Below, one piece after another: positions 51,868 to 60,293 of a stretch of DNA of 64,000 nt (positions are counted from its first letter, which is position 1; the number at the start of each line of letters is the position of its first letter). Where the stretch lies: positions 682,001 to 746,000 of the forward strand of contig NC_022111.1 in assembly GCF_000163055.2 (NCBI RefSeq). Direction: 5' to 3'. Position numbers and translations under genes: made by a program. Source of the DNA: Prevotella sp. oral taxon 299 str. F0039 (GTDB lineage Bacteria > Bacteroidota > Bacteroidia > Bacteroidales > Bacteroidaceae). Below the pieces are notes generated by a model. The model was not told the DNA's origin. It saw nothing but the letters and a program-made list of their open reading frames with translations, and did no database searches.

Positions 51868-54030
51868 TTAGTTATCTGTACTTTCTTGTTCTACTAAATG
51901 GTTTTCAATTAATTTTCTTTGAATGTCATTTGGAACTAGTTCATAGCTAGAGAATTTAGTTGTAAAGGATGCTCTTCCGCCAGTAATAGAACTTAATGCA
52001 ATAGAATAGTCGCTTAATTCTTTTAATGGAATCTTAGCTTGTAGCTTTTGATACCCTGCTTCTGTGTCCATTCCCATAATCATAGCACGGCGTCCTTGTA
52101 GGTCACTCATAACATCACCCATGAACTCCGAGGGAACATAAACTTCTAGATTGTAGATTGGTTCAAGTATTTTTGGACCTGCATTTTTAAAGGCATCTGA
52201 GAAAGCATGACGTGCTGCAAGCATGAAGGATAATTCGTTTGAATCAACAGGGTGCATCTTTCCATCGTACACAACCACACGAACATCTCGTGCATAGCTA
52301 CCTGTTAATGGTCCATGCTCAATACAATCCATAATTCCTTTTAATATAGCTGGCATGAAACGGCTATCAATTGCACCTCCAACAACACTATTAATGAATA
52401 GTAATTTTCCACCCCATTCTAGGCTAATTTCTTCGCGCCCTTTGATGTTAACTTTAAATTCCTGACCGTTAAACTTATACGAAGTAGGATCTGGCATGCC
52501 TTCAGCATAAGGTTCAATGATAAGATGTACTTCTCCAAATTGTCCTGCTCCACCAGATTGTTTCTTATGTCTATATTCAGCAAAGGAGGTCTTTGTGATA
52601 GTTTCTCTATAAGGAATGCGTGGCTCTCCATAGATAACCTCAAGCTTCTCATTGTTCTCTAGTCGCCATTTCAAGGTACGAAGATGGAACTCTCCTTGCC
52701 CATGGATGATGATTTGTCGAAGCTCTTTGCTTTGATCTATGACCCAAGTTGGATCTTCTTGGCGCATCTTTGTGATCGCAGCCATTAGTTTTTCTGTATC
52801 TTGACTCTTTGCTGCTTTAATCGATCTAGAATATTTTGAATTTGGATATTTAATGAAATCGAATCGTTGATCTAAATCTTTTTCATTTAATGTGTTGCCT
52901 GTTTTGACATCTTTTAGTTTGACAGTACAACCAATATCGCCTGCATTTAATTGGTCAATAGGAATTCTATTTGCACCTGCGCATACATATAGTTGACCAA
53001 TTCTTTCTTTAGAACCTCTATCAGAATTGGTTAAATCGTCTCCTACTTTTATAGACCCACTCATTACCTTAAAGTAAGAAACTTCACCAATATGAGGTTC
53101 CAAACCAGTCTTAAAGAAATATATTGATTTTGGATGGTCTACATTTGGGCACACTTCTTCACCTCTTGTGTTATGTATTTTAGGCATATCACTAACAAAA
53201 GGAACGACGTTTCCAAGGAATTCCATAAGTCTTCTTACACACATATCTTTTTCTGCAGAAACGCAGAAAATAGGAAATATAGCTCTGTTTATTAATCCTT
53301 TTCGGATACCATGGCGAAGCTCATCTTCTGTAAGAGTTTCTGTCTCAAAGAATTTTTCCATAAGAGTTTCATCGTTTTCTGCAGCTGTTTCAACTAATAT
53401 CTTATGTAATTCTAAGGCTTTATCCATTTCTTCTGCAGGAATTTCTTCAATGGTTGGGATTCCTCCTTCTGGTTGCCATTTAAACATTTTCATTAGTAAA
53501 ACGTCGATAACGGCATTAAATTGACTTCCTGTTTGTAAAGGATATTGAATCTGAACGCATTTACTTCCATACACATCTTTCATACTATTGATGATGGAAT
53601 CGAAGTCACATTTTTCAGAATCAAGTTGGTTAATTAAAAAAATAACAGGTTTCTTGAGTTTCTCAGTGTATCTGAATACATTTTGAGTGCCTACCTCTGG
53701 ACCATATTGACCATTGATTAAAAGAAGTGCTTGGTCTGTAACATTGAGAGCAGTGATGGTTCCTCCAATGAAATCATCAGCACCTGGGCAGTCTATTATG
53801 TTTAGTTTTTTATTGTTCCATTCAACATGAAAGACTGTAGGAAATACAGAATAGCCATATTCATGTTCAACAGGGAAGTAGTCACTAACAGTGTTTCGAG
53901 CTTCAATCGTACCTCTTCTTTTAATTAGTCCTGCTTCATATAACATACTTTCGGCAAGAGTCGTCTTGCCACTTCCCGAACTGCCAATAAGTGCAATGTT
54001 CTTAATTTCTTTAGTTTCATATACCTTCAT
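51868..54030 (-). CDS. EF-G-like translation factor paralogue with altered GTPase site
   Basis: The 720-residue protein has the five-domain EF-G layout, but its G domain is divergent. The P-loop is G-S-S-G-S-G-K-T (16-23) rather than A-H-I-D-A-G-K-T. G3 reads D80-C-P-G-A84-D-D-F where canonical EF-G has D-T-P-G-H-V-D-F, so the catalytic His is Ala. G4 is N134-Q-L-D137, not N-K-M-D. Domain IV and V look intact (G-G-A-G-Q-F-G-E-V-H-L-I). A Bacteroides paralogue, EF-G2, is reported to work without GTP hydrolysis and this may be its orthologue. The strand has no clear neighbours in operon. Confidence 0.85.
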   Translation of the reverse strand: MKVYETKEIKNIALIGSSGSGKTTLAESMLYEAGLIKRRGTIEARNTVSDYFPVEHEYGYSVFPTVFHVEWNNKKLNIIDCPGADDFIGGTITALNVTDQALLLINGQYGPEVGTQNVFRYTEKLKKPVIFLINQLDSEKCDFDSIINSMKDVYGSKCVQIQYPLQTGSQFNAVIDVLLMKMFKWQPEGGIPTIEEIPAEEMDKALELHKILVETAAENDETLMEKFFETETLTEDELRHGIRKGLINRAIFPIFCVSAEKDMCVRRLMEFLGNVVPFVSDMPKIHNTRGEEVCPNVDHPKSIYFFKTGLEPHIGEVSYFKVMSGSIKVGDDLTNSDRGSKERIGQLYVCAGANRIPIDQLNAGDIGCTVKLKDVKTGNTLNEKDLDQRFDFIKYPNSKYSRSIKAAKSQDTEKLMAAITKMRQEDPTWVIDQSKELRQIIIHGQGEFHLRTLKWRLENNEKLEVIYGEPRIPYRETITKTSFAEYRHKKQSGGAGQFGEVHLIIEPYAEGMPDPTSYKFNGQEFKVNIKGREEISLEWGGKLLFINSVVGGAIDSRFMPAILKGIMDCIEHGPLTGSYARDVRVVVYDGKMHPVDSNELSFMLAARHAFSDAFKNAGPKILEPIYNLEVYVPSEFMGDVMSDLQGRRAMIMGMDTEAGYQKLQAKIPLKELSDYSIALSSITGGRASFTTKFSSYELVPNDIQRKLIENHLVEQESTDN

Positions 54031-54148
54031 AATTATTAGGTTTAAAGTGTTAGTACGTAAGTTATCAAAAGATGGAATATAATTCCTGATTAGTGTTACT
54101 AAGATACTTGTTTTTATTTAAATAACAATGATATTCATTTAAAAAGTA

Positions 54149-54178
54149 TTTGATATTTAAAATATATTAGTATTTTTG
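54149..54178 (+). promoter_or_regulatory. Promoter of hemW
   Basis: TTTG at 54149-54152, 18 bases, TATTTTTG at 54171-54178. The ATG at 54190 follows within a few bases of the expected start point, so the leader would be very short. Confidence 0.5.
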
Positions 54179-54189
54179 TTATTAATATT

Positions 54190-55329
54190 ATGGCAGGATT
54201 ATATTTACATGTTCCTTTTTGTTCTTCGAAATGTTCTTATTGTGCATTTTATAGCGTAACAAATAATCAATTAAAGCAAGATTATATTGAAGCTATTTGT
54301 AAAGAGTTGTATTTACGCAAGCAATTCTTTAAAGATATTCATTTTAAAAATAATCAGTTTAAGCCTCTTGTCAATACGGTTTATTTCGGTGGAGGCACTC
54401 CTAGTTGTTTAGATGAGTATGCTTTTGAGAAGATATTCAATGCTATTTACGATTGTTTTGGTAACTCTTTTGAAGAAGTTACAATCGAATGTAATCCTGA
54501 TGATATAACTCTTTCCTATGCAAAGATCTTAAAGAAATATGCCAATAGAATAAGTTTAGGTATTCAAACCTTTAATAATGATCAGTTGAAACTCATTAAT
54601 CGCCGACATAATGCAGAAGAAGCGATTCGTGCAGTGGATATTATTAAAGAGGTCGGAATATCGAATATAAGTATAGATCTTATCTTTGGATTTCCTAAAG
54701 AGACATTAACTGATTGGCTGTTTGATATTGATCAAGCTATAAAGCTTAATGTTCAGCATGTCTCAGCTTATAGCTTAATGTTCGAAGAGGGCACAAAACT
54801 CTATCATCTTCTAAAAAAAAAGAAGATCGAACAGATATCAGAAGAATTGAGTGTAGAGATGTATGATGTTTTAATTGATAAGCTTTCTGAAGCTGGTTTA
54901 GCGCAATATGAGATTAGTAATTTTGCAAAGCCAGGTTTTGAATCACGTCATAATAGTAGCTATTGGAATGAAACACCTTATTTAGGAGTTGGACCTTCAG
55001 CACATTCTTATAATCTACTCACTCGCAGTTGGAATGTCTCAAATGTGTCTCAGTATATAAAAAGTATTTCTAAAGATATTCTTCCTTTTGAAGAAGAATT
55101 AATAGATGATATTACAAGGTATAATGATTTGGTGACTACTGCTTTAAGGACGAAAAAAGGAATACTTTTAAATAGTTTGCAAGGAGACTTTTCCCGATAT
55201 ATATTAGAGCAGAGTTCTGGCTTTATAAAAGAAGGAATGATCATGAAAACTACAGATAATCGCCTTGTTTTAACACGGAAAGGGTATTATATCAGTGATG
55301 CTATTATGGCTGAACTCATCAAAGTTTAG
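54190..55329 (+). CDS. hemW: HemW-like radical SAM heme chaperone
   Basis: The 379-residue protein has the radical SAM motif C11-x3-C15-x2-C18 in V-P-F-C-S-S-K-C-S-Y-C-A-F, then V-Y-F-G-G-G-T-P-S and I-E-C-N-P-D-D. HemW binds heme and delivers it to respiratory enzymes; it was once annotated as oxygen-independent coproporphyrinogen oxidase. The C-terminal domain (about 300-379) is the HemW type. It stands alone between the EF-G-like gene and panB. Confidence 0.92.
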   Translation: MAGLYLHVPFCSSKCSYCAFYSVTNNQLKQDYIEAICKELYLRKQFFKDIHFKNNQFKPLVNTVYFGGGTPSCLDEYAFEKIFNAIYDCFGNSFEEVTIECNPDDITLSYAKILKKYANRISLGIQTFNNDQLKLINRRHNAEEAIRAVDIIKEVGISNISIDLIFGFPKETLTDWLFDIDQAIKLNVQHVSAYSLMFEEGTKLYHLLKKKKIEQISEELSVEMYDVLIDKLSEAGLAQYEISNFAKPGFESRHNSSYWNETPYLGVGPSAHSYNLLTRSWNVSNVSQYIKSISKDILPFEEELIDDITRYNDLVTTALRTKKGILLNSLQGDFSRYILEQSSGFIKEGMIMKTTDNRLVLTRKGYYISDAIMAELIKV

Positions 55330-55416
55330 ATCTTACCTCGTTCTTATTTTACATGAGTTCTACAAATTTACAAGTACTTATAATCCATGGAACTTACGTT
55401 ATTTATATAAAGAGAT

Positions 55417-55451
55417 GTTGACGCTTTATTCATTTATTATTTGTAATTTTG
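55417..55451 (+). promoter_or_regulatory. Possible promoter of panB
   Basis: GTTG at 55417-55420, 23 bases, TAATTTTG at 55444-55451; the spacing is long. The ATG at 55482 is about 25 bases after the expected start point. Confidence 0.4.
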
Positions 55452-55481
55452 CACCTCAATAAAAATAATTAATAACAAGTT

Positions 55482-56303
55482 ATGTCTAAATATTTATTTA
55501 CAGATACAAAGAAGATAACTACTCAGAAGTTTATAGAGTTGAAAAAGCAGGGTGAAAAAATTACAATGCTAACAGCTTATGACTATACAATAGCTTCAAT
55601 TATCGATCAAGCAGGAATAGAAGGAATTTTAGTTGGAGATTCTGCATCAAATGTTGTGGCAGGTAACTCAACAACATTGCCTATAACTCTAGATGAAATA
55701 ATTTATCATGCACGCTGCGTTGTGAATGGAGTAAAACGTGCGTTAGTTGTCTGTGACATGCCTTTTGGTTCTTATCAAATAAGTAAAGAAGATGCTTTGA
55801 GAAATGCTATTAGAATTATGAAAGAGACTGGAGCAGATGCTTTAAAGCTCGAAGGGGGAGAAGAAATACTACCAACTATAAAAGGATTGATAGCTGCAGG
55901 TATTCCTGTTATGGGACATTTAGGCTTAACTCCACAAAGTGTTCATCAGTTTGGAGGATATGGTTTGCGAGCAAAACAAGAAGAAGAAGCAAATAAGTTG
56001 ATTCAAGATGCTAAATTATTGACTGATGCTGGTTGCTTTGCGATAGTACTTGAGAAGATACCAGCAGAACTAGCAAAACGTGTTTCTAAGTCTATCGATT
56101 GCCCAACAATAGGTATTGGTGCAGGAAATGCAACAGATGGACAAATATTAGTGTCTGCAGATATGCTTGGATTAACACAAGGTTTCCGTCCAAAGTTTTT
56201 ACGCCAATATGCTAATCTTTCAGAGATTATGACAGATGCAATTGGTAGTTATATCCAAGATATAAAGGAAGGAGCATTCCCTAGCGCAGCAGAATCCTAT
56301 TAA
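55482..56303 (+). CDS. panB: 3-methyl-2-oxobutanoate hydroxymethyltransferase
   Basis: The 273-residue TIM-barrel enzyme makes ketopantoate, the first step to pantothenate and CoA. Clear blocks are M-L-T-A-Y-D-Y-T-I-A, I-L-V-G-D-S-A-S-N-V, A-L-V-V-C-D-M-P-F-G-S-Y, K-L-E-G-G, and I-G-I-G-A-G. D-S and D-M provide the Mg-binding acids. Length is near E. coli PanB (264). The next gene begins 82 bases later. Confidence 0.95.
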   Translation: MSKYLFTDTKKITTQKFIELKKQGEKITMLTAYDYTIASIIDQAGIEGILVGDSASNVVAGNSTTLPITLDEIIYHARCVVNGVKRALVVCDMPFGSYQISKEDALRNAIRIMKETGADALKLEGGEEILPTIKGLIAAGIPVMGHLGLTPQSVHQFGGYGLRAKQEEEANKLIQDAKLLTDAGCFAIVLEKIPAELAKRVSKSIDCPTIGIGAGNATDGQILVSADMLGLTQGFRPKFLRQYANLSEIMTDAIGSYIQDIKEGAFPSAAESY

Positions 56304-56385
56304 TATATAATAAGGTGGAACAAGATATTTGAATAAGCTATATCTGAAGTAATAAATTTTAATTTTCATCGTTATTATATTAATT

Positions 56386-57825
56386 ATGAGAAATCCTTTT
56401 CAATATCTTGTATTAATATTTATATTGTTGGGAATTATCGCTTGTAGTGATAGCGACAGTTTTCCCAGTTTGCCAAGTTCTCGGTTGATCTTTTCTAGTG
56501 ATACCCTTCGTCTTGACACTGTTTTTTCAACTACTCAGAGTTCAACTAAAACACTATGGGTATATAATAGAGGTAATAGTAATATTCATTGTAATACCAT
56601 TCGTTTAGAAAATGGTAATCAAGCAGGCTTCCAAGTCAATGTTGATGGAATCTCTATAGGTAAGAATGTAGGCTATCAAACATCTGAAATAGATGTAAGA
56701 GCAAAAGATAGTATTCGCATCTTTGTAAAGTTTCTTGGAGAAAAAGTGTCGGGTGACTCGCCTCAAAAAGTGAAAGATAACTTGATTTTCGTTTTAGATA
56801 ATGGACGAGAAGAACGTTTGAAACTTGAAACCTATGTTTGGAATGCTAATATTATTCGTAATCTTAGTGTTAAGAATGATACCACAATTTCGTCAATAAA
56901 ACCTACAATTATTTATGGAGGAATAGATGTTGCAGAGGGAAGTACATTGACTATAGCAGCAGGAACAACTTTATATTTTCATGGAGATGCTGGAATAAAT
57001 GTAAATGGACGTATTATCTGTAATGGAACGGCAAACAATAACGTGGTGTTACGTGGTGATAGATTAGACAAATTGTTTGATAATTTACCTTATGATAGGG
57101 TGAGTGGGCAATGGAAAGGGATCAATATAAATTCTTCTTCTTATGGTAATGTAATGAATTATACTGATGTTCATAGTGCTTTTGATGGAATAAAAATTGA
57201 TTCTTCTAATGTTGCTACAGAAAAACTGTTCCTTAATTCATGTAGAATTCACAACAATTTAGGTTACGGCTTGTATGTGAATCATAGTAAGGTGCGTATC
57301 CAAAATACAGAAATAACCAATTCTGAAGCTGATTGTTTGTATCTTAAAGATGGTGATGTAGACATATTAGCTTCTACAATAGCTCAGTTCTATCCGTTTA
57401 ATTCACGTCGAGGTTATGCGATTAATTTATTATATCGCAAAGTCAATCCTTTGACTTTCAAATGTGATAATAGCATCATAACGGGTTTTTCTGATGATGT
57501 TTTTAATATTTTAACAGATCATAAAGACTTAAATCTAGATAATATTAGTATTCGTAATACGCTTTTAAGAACGGCAACAATAGATAAACCTAGAGGAATG
57601 ACTCTTGAAAATATAATGTATGAGGATGTCAAGGATACTATTTCTTATGGTGAAAAGAATTTCAAGACGATTGATTTAAAAACAATGTTCTTCGATTTTC
57701 GCTTGAAAGAAAAAGCAAAAGCACGAAACAATGCCTTTGTAACAACTCTTCCAGGTAATGATAGAAGAGGAGAAAGTAGAGTAGGACACCCTGACTTAGG
57801 AGCATTCATTTATAAAGAAGATTAA
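56386..57825 (+). CDS. Lipoprotein with right-handed beta-helix repeats
   Basis: The 479-residue protein has a lipoprotein signal with Cys at about residue 20 (G-I-I-A-C-S-D). An N-terminal Ig-like part (about 30-165) has L-D-T-V-F-S-T-T and R-I-F-V-K-F. The rest (about 175-440) shows parallel beta-helix repeats such as Y-G-G-I-D-V-A-E-G-S-T-L-T-I-A-A-G-T-T-L-Y-F and many N/D turns. It ends H-P-D-L-G-A-F. I recognise the Bacteroidetes type but no function. Its stop lies 4 bases before cdd, which suggests cotranscription. Confidence 0.78.
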   Translation: MRNPFQYLVLIFILLGIIACSDSDSFPSLPSSRLIFSSDTLRLDTVFSTTQSSTKTLWVYNRGNSNIHCNTIRLENGNQAGFQVNVDGISIGKNVGYQTSEIDVRAKDSIRIFVKFLGEKVSGDSPQKVKDNLIFVLDNGREERLKLETYVWNANIIRNLSVKNDTTISSIKPTIIYGGIDVAEGSTLTIAAGTTLYFHGDAGINVNGRIICNGTANNNVVLRGDRLDKLFDNLPYDRVSGQWKGININSSSYGNVMNYTDVHSAFDGIKIDSSNVATEKLFLNSCRIHNNLGYGLYVNHSKVRIQNTEITNSEADCLYLKDGDVDILASTIAQFYPFNSRRGYAINLLYRKVNPLTFKCDNSIITGFSDDVFNILTDHKDLNLDNISIRNTLLRTATIDKPRGMTLENIMYEDVKDTISYGEKNFKTIDLKTMFFDFRLKEKAKARNNAFVTTLPGNDRRGESRVGHPDLGAFIYKED

Positions 57826-57829
57826 TATT

Positions 57830-58312
57830 ATGGAATATAAAAAGATAGAGATTAATTATCAATTATGTCAGCTTGAAGAGCTCTCTGAGGTAGAACAAAT
57901 GGTAGTAAAGAAATCCATTGAAGCTACTAATACAGCCTATGCCAAATATAGTCACTTCTATGTTGGAGCAGCTGCGTTATTGAATAATGGAATAGTAGTG
58001 ATGGGATCAAATCAAGAGAATGCAGCTTTTCCATCTTCTTTGTGTGCCGAACGTACTGCAGTGTTTGCCGCTCAGGCAACTTATCCTAATGAACCTATCA
58101 AAGTATTGGCTATTGCTGCAAAAACAGATAAAGGTATTTTGAAAGATCCAATAACTCCTTGTGGAGCTTGCAGACAGGTTCTTTTGGAAGTGGAGGATAG
58201 ATATTCACAACCCATAAAAATTCTACTTTATGGACAGAATGGTATCTATTGTTTGACCTCTGTTAAAGACTTATTGCCATTTTCTTTTGTAGAAAGTAAT
58301 ATGCAAGATTGA
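57830..58312 (+). CDS. cdd: Cytidine deaminase
   Basis: The 160-residue homotetrameric-type enzyme turns cytidine into uridine. The Zn ligands and proton-shuttle Glu are in C-A-E-R-T-A and P-C-G-A-C-R-Q-V; substrate contacts are in V-G-A-A-A-L and N-Q-E-N-A-A-F-P. It is longer at the N-terminus (about 20 residues) than B. subtilis Cdd, as in many Bacteroidetes. It is close to a nucleoside permease two genes away, which fits nucleoside salvage. Confidence 0.94.
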   Translation: MEYKKIEINYQLCQLEELSEVEQMVVKKSIEATNTAYAKYSHFYVGAAALLNNGIVVMGSNQENAAFPSSLCAERTAVFAAQATYPNEPIKVLAIAAKTDKGILKDPITPCGACRQVLLEVEDRYSQPIKILLYGQNGIYCLTSVKDLLPFSFVESNMQD

Positions 58313-58340
58313 TCTTATTTGATAATTTCTATATAAAAGA

Positions 58341-58372
58341 TTTGGCAGAATAAAAATAAAGCATTACCTTTG
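58341..58372 (+). promoter_or_regulatory. Promoter of tRNA-Ser
   Basis: TTTG at 58341-58344, 20 bases, TACCTTTG at 58365-58372. The tRNA begins 23 bases later. It is one of the clearest promoters in the window. Confidence 0.7.
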
Positions 58373-58395
58373 CACTGCATTAAAGAATAATGTAA

Positions 58396-58482
58396 GGAAG
58401 TTTGGGTGAGTGGCTGAAACCACCAGTTTGCTAAACTGACGTGCGGGTTACCGTACCGGGGGTTCGAATCCCCCAGCTTCCG
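58396..58482 (+). tRNA. tRNA-Ser (anticodon GCT)
   Basis: The 87-base class II tRNA has acceptor arm GGAAGTT/AGCTTCC, D-loop with GGGTGAGTGGCTGAAA, anticodon loop TTGCTAA (GCT), a long variable arm, and T arm GGGGG/CCCCC around TTCGAAT. Discriminator is G, as for serine tRNAs. No CCA is encoded. It reads AGC and AGT. Confidence 0.95.
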
Positions 58483-58493
58483 CAAATCATTTG

Positions 58494-58527
58494 AAAAGGA
58501 ATAGAATATTTTCTATTCCTTTTTTTG
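58494..58527 (+). terminator. Terminator of tRNA-Ser
   Basis: AAAAGGAATAGAA and TTCTATTCCTTTT form a 13-bp stem around TATT, followed by further T residues. It is a textbook factor-independent terminator 12 bases after the tRNA. Confidence 0.85.
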
Positions 58528-58536
58528 TTTTTCTTC

Positions 58537-58565
58537 TTTGTTTTATAATAAAATCTGTATCTTTG
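58537..58565 (+). promoter_or_regulatory. Promoter of the DUF4301 gene
   Basis: TTTG at 58537-58540, 17 bases, TATCTTTG at 58558-58565. The transcript would start near 58572, giving a proper leader only for the ATG at 58637, not for the one at 58577. Confidence 0.45.
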
Positions 58566-58636
58566 TTTAATATGTAATGTCGGAAAATACATTATATCTT
58601 GACTTGACAGTATTATTAAACCTAAAAGAATTGATT

Positions 58637-60148
58637 ATGTTATCAAAGAAGAATCTAAACCAAATTACAAAGCAGGGGCTAACAGAGCAAATCATAGAAC
58701 AGCAGTTGTCTCAGTTCAAGAATGGTTTTCCTTTTCTGAAATTAAAGGCTGCAGCTTCAGTAGAAGAGGGAATTGTGAAGACAAATGATGAACAAAGAGA
58801 ATATTATATCAATCTTTGGAATTCATATAAACAAGGAAATAAAAAGATTGTTAAATTTGTTCCTGCAAGTGGAGCGGCAAGTAGAATGTTTAAAGATCTG
58901 TTTGAATATTTAGATGCAGACTACAAAGAACCACGAACTTCTTTTGAAAAAACATTCTGTGATAACATAAAGCTTTTTGCTTTTAGAGAGGAATTATGTG
59001 ACAAGTGTAATCAGAATGATAAGAAAAACATCAAGGGTCTTATTGAAGTAGGGGATTATAAGACAATTGTAAGAAATCTTTTAGATGAAAAGGGATTGAA
59101 CTATTCGAATTTACCCAAAGGACTTTTATTATTCTATAATTATGAAGATGGACCACGTACAGCGATGGAAGAGCATCTTGCAGAAGGTGCCTTATATGCA
59201 TCTTCTCAAGGAAAAGTATTCTTGCATTTTACTGTTTCGCACAATCATCTTGATTTATTCAAAAAGAAAGTGAAAGAGAAGACTCCTTATTTTGAGAATA
59301 AGTTTGGTGTAACTTATGATATTTCTTTCTCTGAACAAAAGGCCACTACAGATACAATTGCTGTAAATCTGGATAATACTCCATTCTTAGATGAAGATGA
59401 TAATCTTGTATTTAGACCTGGAGGTCATGGAGCATTGATCGAAAATCTAAATGATATTGATGGTGATGTTATCTTTATAAAGAATATAGATAATGTGGTT
59501 CCAGATAGTTATAAAGAAGATACAGTAGTGTATAAGCAAGTGCTTGCAGGTCTTCTTATTGAGCTTCAAACTAAGATTTTCAATTATCTTGAGGTGCTCG
59601 AGGCTAAAACTTACACTTCAGAAACACTTCAAGAGATTCGTCTTTTCTTAGAAAAAGAACTTTGTTGTGTGAAAAATGGCGTAGAAACTCTGTTGGAAGA
59701 AGAACTTGCCAACTATTTATTTACAAAGTTAAATCGCCCCATTCGCATTTGTGGGGTAGTGCGAAATCAAGGAGAAGCAGGCGGAGGCCCATTCTTAGTT
59801 TATAATAATGACAATACAATAAGTCTTCAAATTCTAGAATCAAGTCAAATTGATAAAGATAATAAAGCTTATCTTTCAATGTTTAGAAATGGTACTCATT
59901 TTAATCCTGTAGATTTAGTTTGTGGCACAAAAGACTTCAAAGGAAAACCTTTCAACCTTACTAATTATGTAGATAAGAATACAGGTTTCATTTCATTAAA
60001 GAGTAAGAATGGAAAGGAATTAAAAGCTTTAGAGTTGCCAGGACTATGGAATGGAGCAATGAGCGATTGGAATACGGTTTGCGTTGAGGTTCCTCTTTCA
60101 ACATTTAATCCAGTAAAAACTGTTAATGATCTATTAAAGAAGTCGTAA
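58637..60148 (+). CDS. DUF4301-family protein
   Basis: The 503-residue soluble protein resembles DUF4301: G-F-P-F-L-K-L-K-A-A-A, K-F-V-P-A-S-G-A-A-S-R-M-F-K-D-L-F, L-P-K-G-L-L-L-F-Y-N-Y, F-R-P-G-G-H-G-A-L-I-E-N-L-N, and R-N-Q-G-E-A-G-G-G-P-F. The P-A-S-G-A-A-S-R-M-F-K and F-R-P-G-G-H-G-A blocks look like a nucleotidyltransferase-type active site, but this is inference. The frame is also open 20 residues upstream to 58577; the promoter position and the usual start M-L-S-K favour 58637. Confidence 0.8.
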   Translation: MLSKKNLNQITKQGLTEQIIEQQLSQFKNGFPFLKLKAAASVEEGIVKTNDEQREYYINLWNSYKQGNKKIVKFVPASGAASRMFKDLFEYLDADYKEPRTSFEKTFCDNIKLFAFREELCDKCNQNDKKNIKGLIEVGDYKTIVRNLLDEKGLNYSNLPKGLLLFYNYEDGPRTAMEEHLAEGALYASSQGKVFLHFTVSHNHLDLFKKKVKEKTPYFENKFGVTYDISFSEQKATTDTIAVNLDNTPFLDEDDNLVFRPGGHGALIENLNDIDGDVIFIKNIDNVVPDSYKEDTVVYKQVLAGLLIELQTKIFNYLEVLEAKTYTSETLQEIRLFLEKELCCVKNGVETLLEEELANYLFTKLNRPIRICGVVRNQGEAGGGPFLVYNNDNTISLQILESSQIDKDNKAYLSMFRNGTHFNPVDLVCGTKDFKGKPFNLTNYVDKNTGFISLKSKNGKELKALELPGLWNGAMSDWNTVCVEVPLSTFNPVKTVNDLLKKS

Positions 60149-60178
60149 TATACGATATCTCTTAGAACACATTTATAG

Positions 60179-60218
60179 AAGAATAATTCTCTTATTTATT
60201 TTGAGAATTATTCTTTTT
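60179..60218 (+). terminator. Terminator after DUF4301 overlapping the next promoter
   Basis: AAGAATAATTCTC and GAGAATTATTCTT form a perfect 13-bp stem around TTATTTATTTT, followed by TTT. Its 3' half overlaps the upstream element of the nucleoside permease promoter (60200-60203). Confidence 0.75.
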
Positions 60219-60230
60219 AGTATACCTTTG
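60200..60230 (+). promoter_or_regulatory. Promoter of the nucleoside permease gene
   Basis: TTTG at 60200-60203, 19 bases, TACCTTTG at 60223-60230. The ATG at 60294 lies about 55 bases after the expected start point. Confidence 0.65.
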
Positions 60231-60293
60231 TGCAACAGAAAATAGAGATTTATAGTATAAAAACAAGAAATCAGAATATAAAATAATAGCAGT

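Noticed and set aside
53168..53524. 118-codon plus-strand open frame
   Set aside because: It lies wholly antisense to the EF-G-like gene.
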